Positions 1 through 13,000 of a stretch of DNA of 64,000 nucleotides are shown one piece after another. The translations under genes were made by a program, and so were the position numbers. Each line of letters begins with the position of its first letter. Position 1 is the stretch's first letter. The stretch comes from Acanthochromis polyacanthus (lineage: Eukaryota > Chordata > Actinopteri > Pomacentridae), in assembly GCF_021347895.1 (NCBI RefSeq), contig NC_067124.1:18218521-18282520 (forward strand), written 5' to 3'. Below the pieces are notes generated by a model. That model saw only the letters and a program-made list of their open reading frames with translations. It made no database searches and was not told where the DNA came from.

Positions 1-97
<97 letters not shown>
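1..97. repeat. Compound microsatellite (CTAT)n-(AT)n-(GT)n
   Basis: The window opens inside a CTAT array (1 to about 44), which passes into AT dinucleotides (to about 60) and then GT dinucleotides (61-96). The array is cut by the window edge, so its true length is unknown. It is a likely site of length polymorphism. Confidence 0.95.
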
Positions 98-98
<1 letters not shown>

Positions 99-828
99 TT
101 AATAGCTGTGACATAAAATGTATTCTAATAGTTTCACCGCTGAGATTCTTTAACTAAAAATAAAATAGTTTAACTGGGAAGCTAACTTCTGTGTAAGACT
201 TCAAAAATAACATCTCTGCAACAGGGTTTCAAGTGGAAGTCTATTTCTATGGGTATTTGTTTTTTGTTCTACTTCAGGAAATACCTTGGATATAAATTAC
301 AAGTGCATACAACCCTTGACTCATTCGTGGTAAATTAATAACCCAGCTCACTCACACACAGTGTTGCCGCTGTTGACTTTCTTGCTAGATTTAATGACTT
401 TTCAGCCCCTCCCACTGACTTTCTGAACCACTTCCCATTTCTGTACCCCCATTTTTAAGTGGGGGTCTGCAAAAATGTTTGAGATTCCTTCATTTAAAAT
501 ACAATACCCGCTAAAAAAAAAAAACAAAAAGGTGTATTTATTTTATTTTTTTGTCAGGGTTTCAGGCTGCGACAATTTTTTAAAAGTGTGTGTGTCATAG
601 TTTCACGCTGTCACATTCAAACAAATTCATACTTTTTCTTCATGACTTGCTCTGTCAGTTTGTCTCCACCTGATGTGAAACAAGCTGTTGTGTGGCGCAT
701 TCGAAAGATAAAGCAGCGTGTGTCTGATTTTTCTTAAACAAAATTAGGAGAGAAAGGAAAGGGTCGGTGAAGAGGTAGAGGTAGCCTAATGCAGCAGTAG
801 GTCTGCAAAACGAAATAAATATTTATCA
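98..828. other. Non-coding stretch left of the SINE
   Basis: AT-rich sequence with short homopolymers (A-run near 513-524). I looked for the missing SACM1L N-terminal exons here and found no segment that reads like them with matching splice phase. No other feature supported. Confidence 0.5.
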
Positions 829-1120
829 CCGGCCGGCTGTGGCTCAGGTGGTAGAGCGGGTCGGCGGTTTGGTTCATGTGCTGTTGTGTCCTTGGGCAAG
901 ACACTTTACCCGCCTTGCCTCCGGTGCTGCTCTCACACTGGAGTATGAATGTGTGTGAATGTTGGTGGTGGTCGGAGGGGCTGTAGGTGCTGATTGGCTG
1001 CCACGCTTCCATTGGTCTGCTGTGTGAGTGAATGAATAATGGATTCATTGTACACGCTTTGAGTATGCCTTAATGGAAAAGTGCTATATAAATCTCATCC
1101 ATTATTATTATTATTATTAC
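829..1120 (+). repeat. tRNA-derived SINE with (ATT)n tail
   Basis: The 5' part (about 836-880) looks like a tRNA-type RNA polymerase III promoter: a box-A-like segment, ggctcaggtggtagagcggg at 841-860, followed by a box-B-like GGTTC at 871. A central body follows, then the 3' end 'aaaagtgctatataaat', a tail seen in fish SINEs mobilised by L2-type LINEs, and it ends in an ATT repeat (1,101-1,118). It is a retroposed element, not a functional tRNA gene, because no cloverleaf continues after box B. The 104-codon minus-strand reading frame across it is a by-product. Confidence 0.8.
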
Positions 1121-1599
1121 TTCATTATTTTGACATCCTACTATTATGTGAACATGATCAACTACGGTATTAACATTTAAAATGCGCTTTGCTCATAGAA
1201 TAATCTGCCTGTAACATAACAGCCCACTGCAGATAAAATAACTTGTTTTCACATAGCGTAAATCTGACATTAAAACTCCCCATTTCATTGTTTTGAGAGT
1301 AATTTGTGGTTACACACCTGTCTAAGTGAGCTGCAGGATCTACCGCATCCTACAATGTGTGGTGTTAAGTGAATAAAATATAACTATACACAGATGTTCA
1401 GCAAGTAAAGCAAGTGCTGAACCTGTGCTGAGTTTAAAGAAGTGACATCAGACAACCTCAGGGAAAGAACTGGCGATACAATTACTGCATTTTCTGATTC
1501 AAATATTCATTAAGTATCTCAAATAAATATATAAATAGCAGAATATTTCATTTAGACTTTTAGTACGTTGGTCTGATTCCGTACACTCAACCACAAGAA

Positions 1600-2709
1600 A
1601 GACTGCTGACTTGAAAGCTGCCCAGAAGACGGTCGTTGTCACCCTCCATGAGCAGCGTAGGCCACTAAAGGTCATGGAGTGGGAGTGCTCTGTTGAAGCC
1701 TATTAATGGAAAGTTGACTGGAAGAGAAACGGGTGGTAGAAGAAGGTGCACAAGCAACAGGGACGACTGCAGTCATGAGAGGGTTGTCAAGAAAAGTAGA
1801 TTCAAGAACTTGAGGGAGCTTCAGAAGTAGTGGATTGAGGATGGTGTCCGTGCATCAAGAGCCACTAAACACAGACGTCTTCGGGAAACGGGTTTCAACT
1901 GTCCCAGTCAAGCTTCTCCTGAACCAGAGACAATGTCAGAAATGTCCTACTTGGGCTAAGTGGAGTCTCATTGTTTATACTCCAAGGGAAAGTTTCTGCA
2001 GTCTGTGATGATTTGGGATGCAGTGTTATCTGCTGCCAATGTTCTATTGTATTTTATCAGGTCCAAAGTCAAGCAGCTATCTATGTGGAGAGTGAAGAGC
2101 ACTTCATGCTTTCATCTCCTGACAAGCTTTATGGAGATGCCGACCTCCTTTTCTAGTAGGACTTTGCACCTGCCTGCATTAAACTAATGCCAAATGGTTT
2201 GCTAACAATGATATTACTGTTTAATTTCCCAGCCAACTCGCCAGACCTGAACCCAATACAAAAACTCCCACATAGGATGTTGTCAAGAGGAAGATGAGAA
2301 ACACATGACCTAAAAATACAGACGAGCAGAAGGACGAGGCACTATCAAAGCAACCTGTCCTTCAATGACATCTCAGCAGCGCCACAGACGATGATTGCCT
2401 CCCTACCACACTGCATTGTTGCAGAAAATGTGGTGCAAAACCCAAACTCAGTATTGACTGTTCAAATGAGCATACTTTTCAGAAGTTTGGCATTTCTGTA
2501 TTGTAAATGCTTTCTGGATCGATCTGAGGAAACGTTGTAACAAAGATCTTGAGCTGTAAAACACAATCATCAAAAATAAAAACAAAAATGGCTTAAAACA
2601 TTTCACTGCATGTGAAATTAATATAGAATTTATGAATATTTACTTTTAAAAATTAAAATTCCAAAAATAACTTCATCATGATGTTCTAATTTTTTGAGAT
2701 GCACCAGTG
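1600..2709 (+). mobile_element. Tc1/mariner fossil, copy A
   Basis: Degenerate transposase sequence in the + direction. The segment near 2,228-2,300 still reads like the end of the DDE domain (SPDLNP-type motif followed by KRKM-like residues), but stops interrupt all frames. The right end is clear: 'ttttttgagatgcaccagtg' abuts TA at 2,710-2,711, as expected for TA-targeting elements. The left end is not resolved. The same terminal sequence occurs inverted at 6,451, so copy B belongs to the same family. Confidence 0.65.
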
Positions 2710-2871
2710 TATGACGTGTATTTTTGGTCTTGGTAGAAAGAAAATTAAGAGCCAGTGCTGTTCACACACATTTTGCTTGGTTTCTCTTGCTGACTTATAT
2801 CCAGAATAATGATAACTCAAGCACAAAGTTCAAATAATAAATAATTTTAATTATTGCTTTCCTTCCGAAGT

Positions 2872-2920
2872 CAGCTGGGATCGACTCCAGCCCCCCACAG
2901 CCCTACAGAGGATTAAGCAG
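2872..2920. repeat. Short interspersed-repeat tail
   Basis: The phrase around 'tcagctgggatcgactccag' matches the 'cagctgggat..ctccagc' segment common in teleost interspersed repeats. Related fragments lie near 7,880-7,920 and 38,450-38,475. Only a fragment remains. Confidence 0.4.
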
Positions 2921-4018
2921 TTTATGTTACACATTTCAAATGCTGCGTATTTATCCACTGTTATATTCTTATGGTTTGATTGTGTTCCTAGTATAAATGG
3001 ATTATCTAATGATTTTTAAGGCTTTGACTTAATTCAAGTTATTGTCACTTACCCTGTCTTGATAGGCAACTTAGTTTATGTTATTTTTTACATTCATACA
3101 AGGAACATGTTAATCTACAAAAAATGTGATTGCATAAACTTGGCTTTACTGGATTGCTTTAAATGAGTCTGTTTGACCTTATTTCAAGATTTTATGAACT
3201 AAAATGACAGACAGTCTTATTTTAGAATATCAAATAAATTGCCTTACTGTACTGGCAGTTAAATTTCCTATGATTAGTGAAGCTACTCTAGACACTTCTG
3301 TTTTAATTTGAAAGGACCAAACTGACACTGCTCGGCTCCTGACCAAGGCACTGAACCAGGGGTGCCTTAGTGTGGCTGACCCTACGCTATGACCTCTTGT
3401 GGGATCAACATTATGGAAAAATATATAAATAAAAACTGTTTCCGCCCCGCAATTCTACAGAAGGACCACTGAGACACATTTCCAAATCTTACTTTTGTTA
3501 ATAGTTTTGCACTTATCAGTTTCAGCATCGTGTAATGTTAAATATATGTTTGTTTGTTTTTTTAATTCAAATGTTTGTAATTTTTGCACTACTTAAGCCA
3601 TACTTTTTGGACATGTTCAGTAATATCAAGAAATGCAACATCAATTGCGGCACTGTTTTTATCATTTCTAAAAACCAAATCAGCTTTCTCTAAAAGAATA
3701 AGCTATTTTCATATCTAAACTTGCATATAGTATATATTTTTTTCCTACTAGATGTTGTATTTTATGTTTGCACATTTCTCATTGTATTTTTTTTAAAAAT
3801 GTCTGATTTTGTGAATCCACTGACAGGATTGCTGCTTCATTTCATTGAAGATGATACAATGACAATAAAATGAATTCTATTCAATATTTATTTTTTATTT
3901 CATGTCATGTTGTTATTGAATTGTTGAACAATGTTGTGTCACATCACAGACGTCCTCATATCATGGAGGTCTACTGAAGAGTTACTCACCTTTGTTGTGT
4001 TCCTGTTGTTGTCCTTAG
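2921..4018. other. SACM1L intronic sequence with a LINE-like 3' tail
   Basis: AT-rich sequence left of the first recognised SACM1L exon. The segment 3,835-3,890 ('gatacaatgacaataaaatg' and following attctattc) resembles the 3' end of teleost LINE insertions. No coding exon recognised. The polypyrimidine/AG acceptor of the first visible SACM1L exon ends at 4,018. Confidence 0.45.
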
Positions 4019-7000
4019 TGAAAAGGGACATCCCTGCATCAGCTGAGTTCAGGCCAATCTGTGGACTCATGGGAACTATACATTTGGTGGCAGGTAAGTA
4101 CCGTTTATAATGCAGGAAATCATGTTACTGCGAACATTAGGAAATATAGCAACCATAATCTACCAAAGAAGTGAGCAATTCCAACAGTTTGTTGTGCTCT
4201 GCTGTGTAACCACCTGGCTGTTTTAGGCATGTACCTAGTTGTCATCACGAAGAAAAAGAAGGTCGGAGATTTGCTGGGTCATGCGGTATGGAAGGCTGTG
4301 GACTTTGACATCATCTCCTATAAGAAGACAATACTACACCTGACAGATAGTCAGGTAGGATCTTGCATCCTTTAATGGCATGGCTTCAACTTTTTGCATT
4401 TTGCTGTTTTAGATCTTCCTTTTAGATGTTGTTGAAGATCACATATAGTGCTGTGAAAAAATGTTTGTTTCCCTACAGATAGTTACCGATCTACCAAATG
4501 ACGAAATTCATTTAGCAGTTGGGTTGAATTTCACCAGCCACACCCAAGTGTGATTACTTCCAGGCTTCTTGAATCTAAACATTACTTAAATAGAGCCTGT
4601 CTGGTATTGTGCAGTAGGCTGAAGTTCTGAAGAGATTTAACAACAGATGCAAAATAAAATCATTGACATTTATCAGTCTGGAGGGTCACAAAGCCATTGC
4701 TAAGGCTCTGGGACTCCAGTCAACCTCAGTGAGAGCCATAATCCACACATGTAGAAACATGGAACAGTGGTGAACTTTTCCAGGAGTGGCCGACCGACAT
4801 TTCCCCCAAAGTGCATTGGCATCACATCCAGGAGGTCACAAAAGAACCCAGACGAGCAGCACTGAAGAACTACAGACCTCATTCGCCTCAGTTACGACAT
4901 TAAGGAAGACCCTCTGCAAAACTTGCATCCATGGAGAGTTGCAAGGCGCAAACCACTACTGACCAAAAAGAACACAAAGGCTCATCTGGCATTTAAAAAA
5001 AAAATCATCTGAATGAGCTCCCAGACTTTGGAATAACATCCCGTGGACTGATGAGTCAAAGATGGAACTTTTTGGAAGACATGAATCCATTACATCTGGT
5101 GTACAATAACGTACTACTATTGCTGTAATACTGCATTCCACAAGAAGAACATGATACCATCATTAAAACATGGTGGTGGTAGTCTGATGTTTGGGGCTGC
5201 CTTGCTTCTGCAGGACCTGGATGACTTGTCATAATTGATGAAGCCATGAATTTTGCTGTCTATCAGAAAACACATCCCACAGATACTTGTTTGGATTGAC
5301 ATCTGGGAAATTTGGAGGTCAAGTCAACACCTCAAACTCGTTGTGATCATCAAACCATTCCTGAACCATTTTTGCTTTGTGGCACAGTGCATTGTGGTGC
5401 TGAATGAATCCACAGCCATCAGGGAATACTGTTTTCGTGAAAGGGTGTAAATGTTCTGCAACAATCCTTAGATAGGAGGTACATGTCAAAGTAATATCTA
5501 CATGGATGGCAGGACCCAAAGTTTCTCAGCAGAACATTGCCCAGAGCATCATACTGCCTTCACCAGCTTGCCTTCTTCCCATAGTGCATCCTGGTTCCAT
5601 GTGTTCCCCAAGTAAGCGGCACATTTGGGCATGTAAAAGAAAATGTGTTTCATTAGACCAGGACACCTTCTTTCATTGATCCGTGGTCTGGTTCTGATGC
5701 TTGCATTGTTGGTTCTTTTGATGGTGCACAGGGGTCAACATTGGTACCCTGACTATCCTGCAGCTATTCAGCTCCATACACAATAAACTGTGATGCTCTG
5801 TGTGTTCTGACACCTTTCTATCAGAACCAGCATTAACTTCTTCAGTCATTTGAGCAACATCAGCCAGTCTGTTGGATCGGACCACACGGATCAGCCTTCA
5901 CTCCCCACATGCATCAGTGAGTCTTGGCTCCCCATGACCCTGTTGCTGGTTCACCACTGTTCCTTCCTTGGATCATTTTTGATAGATACTGACCACTGCA
6001 GACCAGGAAGACCTCAAAAGAGCCGCAATTTTGGAGATGCTCAGACCGAGTCATTTACCCTTGTCACCACGCTCAAATCCTTAACCTTGCCCATTTTTCC
6101 TGCTTTGACCACATAAACTTTGAGGACAAAATGTTCACTTCCTGTCTTATATCCAACCCAGATAATCAGTGTTATTCACTTCACCTGTCAGTGGTCACAC
6201 TGTTATGCTTGATCAGTGTAACTGATCTGGGTCTCGTCAGTCCTGCATAGATTATTGATTTATTTCTAAGAAAACTGAACATGTTGCTGCAGGAAACGTT
6301 TTAGTAGTACCTATTCACTTCACATTGTATGTATCGTAGTGTCCCAATCCAGTTTCTGTGAAGAGCCTTGACCGCTGCTGATGACTTTTTTTTCAGAATT
6401 CTCTCAATAATTTGCATATGGGCTTTCATTTGTGCAACTGAGATTTTGTACAAGGGCATCTCATATAATTAGAATATGGCAGAAAAGGTTAAAAAAAATA
6501 AATAAATCAGACATTGCGCAAAGCAAAATTTATGTATTCTGGACTCGGTACAGATAAACTGAAATATTTCTAGCCTTAATTTGTTTTAACTATCATGCTA
6601 AAAGCTTACAGCTCATGAACCCTCCCAAAATCTGTCTCAAAATATAAGACTGCCTAAAACAAGTACTTATAATGGAGACATATCCAAACGTAAAACAAAC
6701 AAAACAAACAATACTTTCATGTATTTTCTGTTATTAATTGGTAAAGGCTTCTTTTGCTCAAATTTCTGCAGCAGTGGTATGGAGGCCATCAGCCTGCAGC
6801 ACTGCTGAGTTGTAATGGATGCTCAGGTTGGCTTCACGGCGGCCTTCAGCTCTTTATTGTTTGGTCTGGTTCGTCTCATTTTCCTCTTGACAACATATAA
6901 CATCAAAAATATTTATTATTTTTTACTCACTTTATTCTAATCATAAGAGATGCAGTTGTTTGCGCTGTTTGTGCCTGTATTTCCCTCTAGGTGGCATCAG

Positions 7001-10000
7001 AGCTGTACTGTTTGCTGTCTGGTTGAACTCTAATACAAGCTTGGACCATTCCGTTTGAACGGTTGCTTCTTTGAGTGCTTCCTCCGAAAGGTTTCCTCAG
7101 GGTGTACAGTTTCTGTATACGGGTATTGTTCTGAATGATTTGAAGAAGGAGCAGCATAAAGGAAACGGCAGATTTCTCCACCTCATGAAGAATCTTTAAG
7201 GGTTTGAGTTCATCGTCCTTCCAGTAACTGGATCAGCACCGCCAGCCTGTTCTTGGTTTTTGTATCTAATTTGTTTTTGCACATTCCTGTTGATTTGATG
7301 CCATCCCAGTTAACTGGCGTGGCCCTCTTCATCTTTTTTTTTTGTATTTTCTCACAACTGCTGTGACCTACGGGGGTTTCGTCTTCTTGTCTGTGAGCCC
7401 ACTAGCACAGTTTAGCCACGGCAAACAAATAAAAAATAGATCATATAACTATTGTAAACCCTGGGATGCATAACATTGCTGCCTTCATCAATCAATCTAT
7501 TAGAGTGACAACATTCTGTCCATTAGACAGAATCACTTTACATTAATGTTCCTCTTTGTTCAGACAAATTCACAACAATGCTGGAGAGAACCATTGTGTA
7601 GGTATTTGTGCTACATACAAGACAGAACAGTACATATAAAAATATAATATGTAACAATTCACCAGCAAGTAAAAGACTAAATCTGAACTAATAGCCGTCT
7701 TATTGAACTATTCAGATAACTAAAGTTCATTTATGATTTCCTAAACACTGTAAATCCTGTCCAGTTGAGGTGATAATCTAGTTACTACATTACAAACAGA
7801 AAAATACAACACCTCTGCAGTTTTACTAACAGCAAATAAATAGAGTAAATATAAGACTGTGCTTTTCTTTTGCTGTAAATCAGCTGGGCGAGGCTCCAGT
7901 CCCCACAACCCTAGCCAGGATGAAGTGTCTCAACAGCTGGAATAGTAAATTTTGCAACTTTTTCAACCTTTACATTATATTACACTTTAAATGTTACCTG
8001 ATTCTTTTTTCACTGTTCAAAAAACTCACGATGTTCCTATTTGAGCTCTTACGTCTATCGTGTTCTCTTGCTTTCTTTGATACATTTTTGGTCGATGTAC
8101 TCTACCAAATATTGGGACAACACACACATTTTTGTTCAGCAGATGTTTTCACACTTAAAAATTATTTTAGTTGACAATTTTTAGGGCTATACACAGCTCA
8201 GAATGTTTTATGCTCAATCATCTCTGATTTGCTGGAAACTTTTTTTTAAAAATCAGAAATTATTTGCATTTAAAATGTTTTCCGTGAAATTTCAAGTTAG
8301 TACATCATTTCTTTCGTGAGATCGTTTTTTTACTAAAACTGTCTTCAACCCACTTTGAGCACGGTTTTATTTGCACAGTAAAATTTGTGGGTTTGTTTGA
8401 TTGACAATATCTCAGGAACTTATAAAGAAAAAATAACCTATTTTTCACTGTTACTTCTCTTAAGACCTTTAATTCTGAATCTGCTGATGTACACTGGCAG
8501 ACGACCTGCCAGAGCCTTTCAGTAGTTACACAACCTCCTGTTGAGTTAGCTGGAAGCCTTTTTTTTGATGGGCTGTGCTCAGGAAGGTTCTTGATCACCT
8601 CAGAGAATAGGACCTTCAAAGCTGTACCCAGACTCTTGGTAGTTTCCCCTACAGTCTACGTTTGCAGCCGACACAGTCCATGATTCTGGAGGTATTTTTA
8701 AATGGAGGCTTTAATGCTTTGGCTTCCATTTTGTGTTCAGCAATCGTTATGACTGTTCCTAAGAAATTCTGTCTTTGAGTGCACATTATTAAAAAATTGA
8801 TAATGCAGAAGTAAACTAGATGGAGCTGCATGTCGCAAAAGTATAAAAACTCAACATATAGAATACTCATATTGACAGATAGGACATTATTAAGATCTTT
8901 TGCTTCATGAAAAAAGTTCAGTTAGTCATATCTGCAGAAAAAAAACTAACTACATTTCTGACAGACTGACAGTCTCACTTCTGTCTCCAGCATCCTTTCC
9001 CTCGATCTCTTTCTACCAGTTAGAATCCTCTATCTGGGATTATTAATAGTAGATGATGAAGTATCTACTAGTATTTGTGTTAGAGATAAGAGGTTTTCTG
9101 TTAGAAACCAGATGTTGTTTACCACTGCAAAAGATGGAATGTTGTGAGGTCAGCCTGTGGTGAGAGCAGTGAAAAGAAAGGAGACTTTATTTTCTGGCAA
9201 TAGTCTAACTAGAGTTTGTTTTGTACGACTGGAACATTTAATCTGGTAACGAGATGAGAGTTCAGAATCAGTGAGAAGACACATTACAACTAAAACAGCA
9301 GAAATTAATATCTCTACCGTAACTGCTCTGACTCTTAACTTTTATGGAAAGTGAATGCAAACAAAATATGGAAATTGTGAATGAAACTATGTATAATTAA
9401 ACATATGAGTTAAATGTGAAAAATGAACACATGTAGATCATTTTATCCACTATTTTTCTCTCTCCCCTCTGGTACTGTGTTTTGTTTCAGATGCAAGACA
9501 ACAAGACCTTCCTGTCTATGATCAACAGTGTTCTTCAAACAGACGGCCTCTACTTTGCAACAGACTATGACCTGACCCACACTCTGCAGCGTCTGGCAAA
9601 CACCAGCCCTGAGTTTCAGGAGATGAGCCTTGTAGAGAGGGTGAGATCTACAGGCTTCAGCCACAACGTTAAAACCATCTATGTAATATTGGATCTGTCT
9701 TGTGCTGCCAAAACAGCTCTGATCCACATTGACATGGATGGGGGACCGTCCATGTGGTGTCTGGGACTAAGACATTTGCAGGCAGGATTGTAGGGTGAGG
9801 TAGTTTCTTAGCATAGTATGCAGCAAAGTTTAGGTGAGTGGTGTGTATCAGAATAGAATGCAAGACCTCAGTTTTACCAGCAGAACATCATTTTGTAACG
9901 AGATGATCAATGCTATTCACTTCACTCGTCAGTGGCTCTAATGCTGGGACTGGACAGTGTAACAAATAGTCAGTCTTTCTGTGGATTGGTTGGTTAGCGG

Positions 10001-13000
10001 TAGCCAGTTGGAACCAAACATCAGAGTAGTTTTGTTTTTATTAGTAAATTATCTTGTGTCTTAATGGACATTTATGTTTGGAAACATTTTTAAAGTATTT
10101 TTTTCAGGCATCTTACACTCATGTCTGCTAATTTATGTAGCTGTGTCTTATCATGTGGTACCTGTCCTCATTACAGGCAGATCAGCGTTTTGTTTGGAAT
10201 AGCCACCTGTTGAGGGAATTCATGACACAGCCAGAGGTAAGAGCAAACTATTGTTTTTGTTTAGGCCTGAGCACCAACTGGTGTGAGAACTCCAGCTCTG
10301 TTTATTATTTTGACCTGCACATCAAGTCGTGTTTTTATTGAAGCCTGTGAACCACAAAGTGTTCTTAAACCTGCTCCGTTTATCATCATTTTTATTATTG
10401 TTGCCCCACACTGAATCACACAATTAAAGGGCTAAATGTGCATGGAGACTCACGAAACTGTGCACGTGTCAAGAGTGGTGAAAATGGACATTTTTATGGG
10501 TCTTGGTCTTTTAAGTTGAATTCCAGTATGTGTTCTCCACAAAATATACACTCAACAAAAATATAAACACAACACTTTTGTTTTTGCTCCCATTTTTTAT
10601 GAGATGAACTCAAAGATCTAAAACTTTTTCCACATACACGATATCACCATTTCTCTCCAATATTGTTCACAAATCTGTCTAAATCTGTGATAGTGAGCAC
10701 TTCTCCTTTGCTGAGATAATCCATCCCACCTCACAGGTGTGCCATATCAAGATGCTGATTAGACACCATGATTAGTGCACAGGTGTGCCTTAGACTGACA
10801 CAATAAAAGGCCACTCTGAAAGGTGCAGTTTTATCACACAGCACAATGCCACAGATGTGGCAAGATTTGAGGGAGTGTGCAATTGTCATGCTGACAGCAG
10901 GAATGTCAACCAGAGCTGTTGCTGGTGTATTGAATGTTCATTTCTCTACCATAAGCCGTCTCCAAAGGCGTTTCAGAGAATTTGGCAGTACATCGAACCA
11001 GCCTCACAGCCGCAGACCACGTGTCGGCGTATACGACAGCGTGTACCAGTTCCCGCCTATATCCAGCAACTTCACACAGCCATTGAAGAGGAGTGGACCC
11101 CCCCAATAAAACAAAACTGCACCTTTCAGAGTGTCCTTTTATTGTGGGCAGTCTAAGGCACACCTGTGCACTAATCATGGTGTCTAATCAGCATCTTGAT
11201 ATGGCACACCTGTGAGGTGGGATGGATTATCTCAGCAAAGGAGAAGTGCTCACTATCACAGATTTAGACAGATTTGTGAACAATATTTGAGAGAAATGGT
11301 GATATTGTGTATGTGGAAAAAGTTTTAGATCTTTGAGTTCATCTCATAAAAAATGGGAGCAAAAACAAAAGTGTTGTGTTTATATTTTTGTTGAGTGTGC
11401 TTTCCCATTATTGATGTTTATAGTGTGGTTTTGGCGCCACCTGGTGGACACAGGACAACATATAGCTATTCCTACTGCCAGGTTGTCCTGATTGGACATA
11501 AGCTCTTTGTTTGGACAGTCAGTGATGTTCATGAAAGTACTCTATAGGACTGTAGGTAACATAAAGTTTCATTTCAAAAGACTTGTAATAATAAAATTTC
11601 CTTCTGTAACTCTGCTGCATTTTTACAGTTACACAACTTTGTCTATCTGGTCATCCATGGCTGTATCCTTTTCAGTTGTTGTCTGACTTCATTTTCTCTC
11701 CTTAAATTAATTTAGAGACTGAGTGAATGGGTCCTGTCATGTCAGGTAGCATATTATCGGAGTGAAGTATTAAATAATGTGTATCCACTTTATTGGAGTG
11801 TATAAACTTTTACTTCTGGATTTAAGACTACTGGAATGGAATACGTTCAAAGGGCTTTATTCCGTTGATTGTGTTAATAGTGTTTTGTTTTGGGGTTTTT
11901 AAGCTTGAACCAGAAGAACTTGTGCCTATCAGATGTTGAATAGCAAAAGTGCAGTGATTAAAAATGTGCTCGAGTAACAATGTTTTGTTAGTGATCCAAC
12001 AAGAAAAAGGTTTTGTCCACTTTAAGCCAGTAGGCATCAGATATCTTTCTATATATAATGTTATTTTTGCTATAATGTAGCACTGAGTTCTTACTGTTCC
12101 ATGCCAGTGCTGTTGGTTTCTTAACACAGCTGTCCACTAGTCATCACGATAAAGTCAAGCTGCATCAATGGAAAAGTGTTTGAGTGGAGTATTATCTCAC
12201 GGAGGAGCTGCTTCAGAGCTGGTGTCCGCTACTATGTCCGAGGTCAGTGCTGTCCACTCTGCTGTCCTCTTATTTCCATTGTTACAATACGTTGTGGTTG
12301 TGCTCTTACATATTTTCTAGGTGAAATGCCCCCTGCAGTTACAGTCCCATTGTTCTTTAGTTTACCAAATGTTTTTACACATTGAAAACACGACTTTCCA
12401 GCAGTAAAGTTAAACTTATGCAAAGGCCACAAATAACTACTACATCATTTGTGTGTTTTAGATTCTAAACTCATTTAGTGGCATGAAATGAAACCGATAG
12501 AGGCGTCTGATGACCACAAATAGCCGGCACGCTACTGTTTGGCTTCTAGCGGCCAAGTTCACTGTTGGAGTGAAACTGAATAAATCAAGTCAACCAAATG
12601 AAAAAACAAGACATTCAGTTCATTGGTGCTGGTAGGAAATACTGATACCCATGTGGATTAGCAAGACAGAAAACACGTACATTTATCACAGGTTTATTAT
12701 TCACAAGTCATTCAGAACTCAACATTGTGCTGGCACTGTAATCATTTCACCTTTTATTTATTTTTCAGATATCTGTAATTTTATCAGTTGTCGATAAATA
12801 TGAGCAGTAATTTATATTTAAGTGAATTTTACAAAAATATACTGTATTGGGACAATTGACCAGATATAAAGTGACTGACTAGCTAATTGTCTGTATACTG
12901 ATACTGAAGGAATTAGATGTCAGACTTCTCTCAAAGTTGTTTTTGTTTTTATCTGCAGGCATTGATTCAGAAGGACACGCAGCAAACTATGTGGAAACAG

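Noticed and set aside
205..270. Missing N-terminal exon of SACM1L
   Set aside because: An AG...GT segment encoding 'VSSGS' looked faintly like the expected 'VSTEV', but the splice phase and the rest of the sequence do not fit.
836..905. tRNA gene
   Set aside because: Box A/B-like sequence is present but no cloverleaf or mature 3' end; it continues into a SINE body with an (ATT)n tail.
9482..9793. Single 103-codon gene
   Set aside because: The first 50 codons are a SACM1L exon (9,491-9,640); the remainder is read-through into the intron and a Tc1 fragment.
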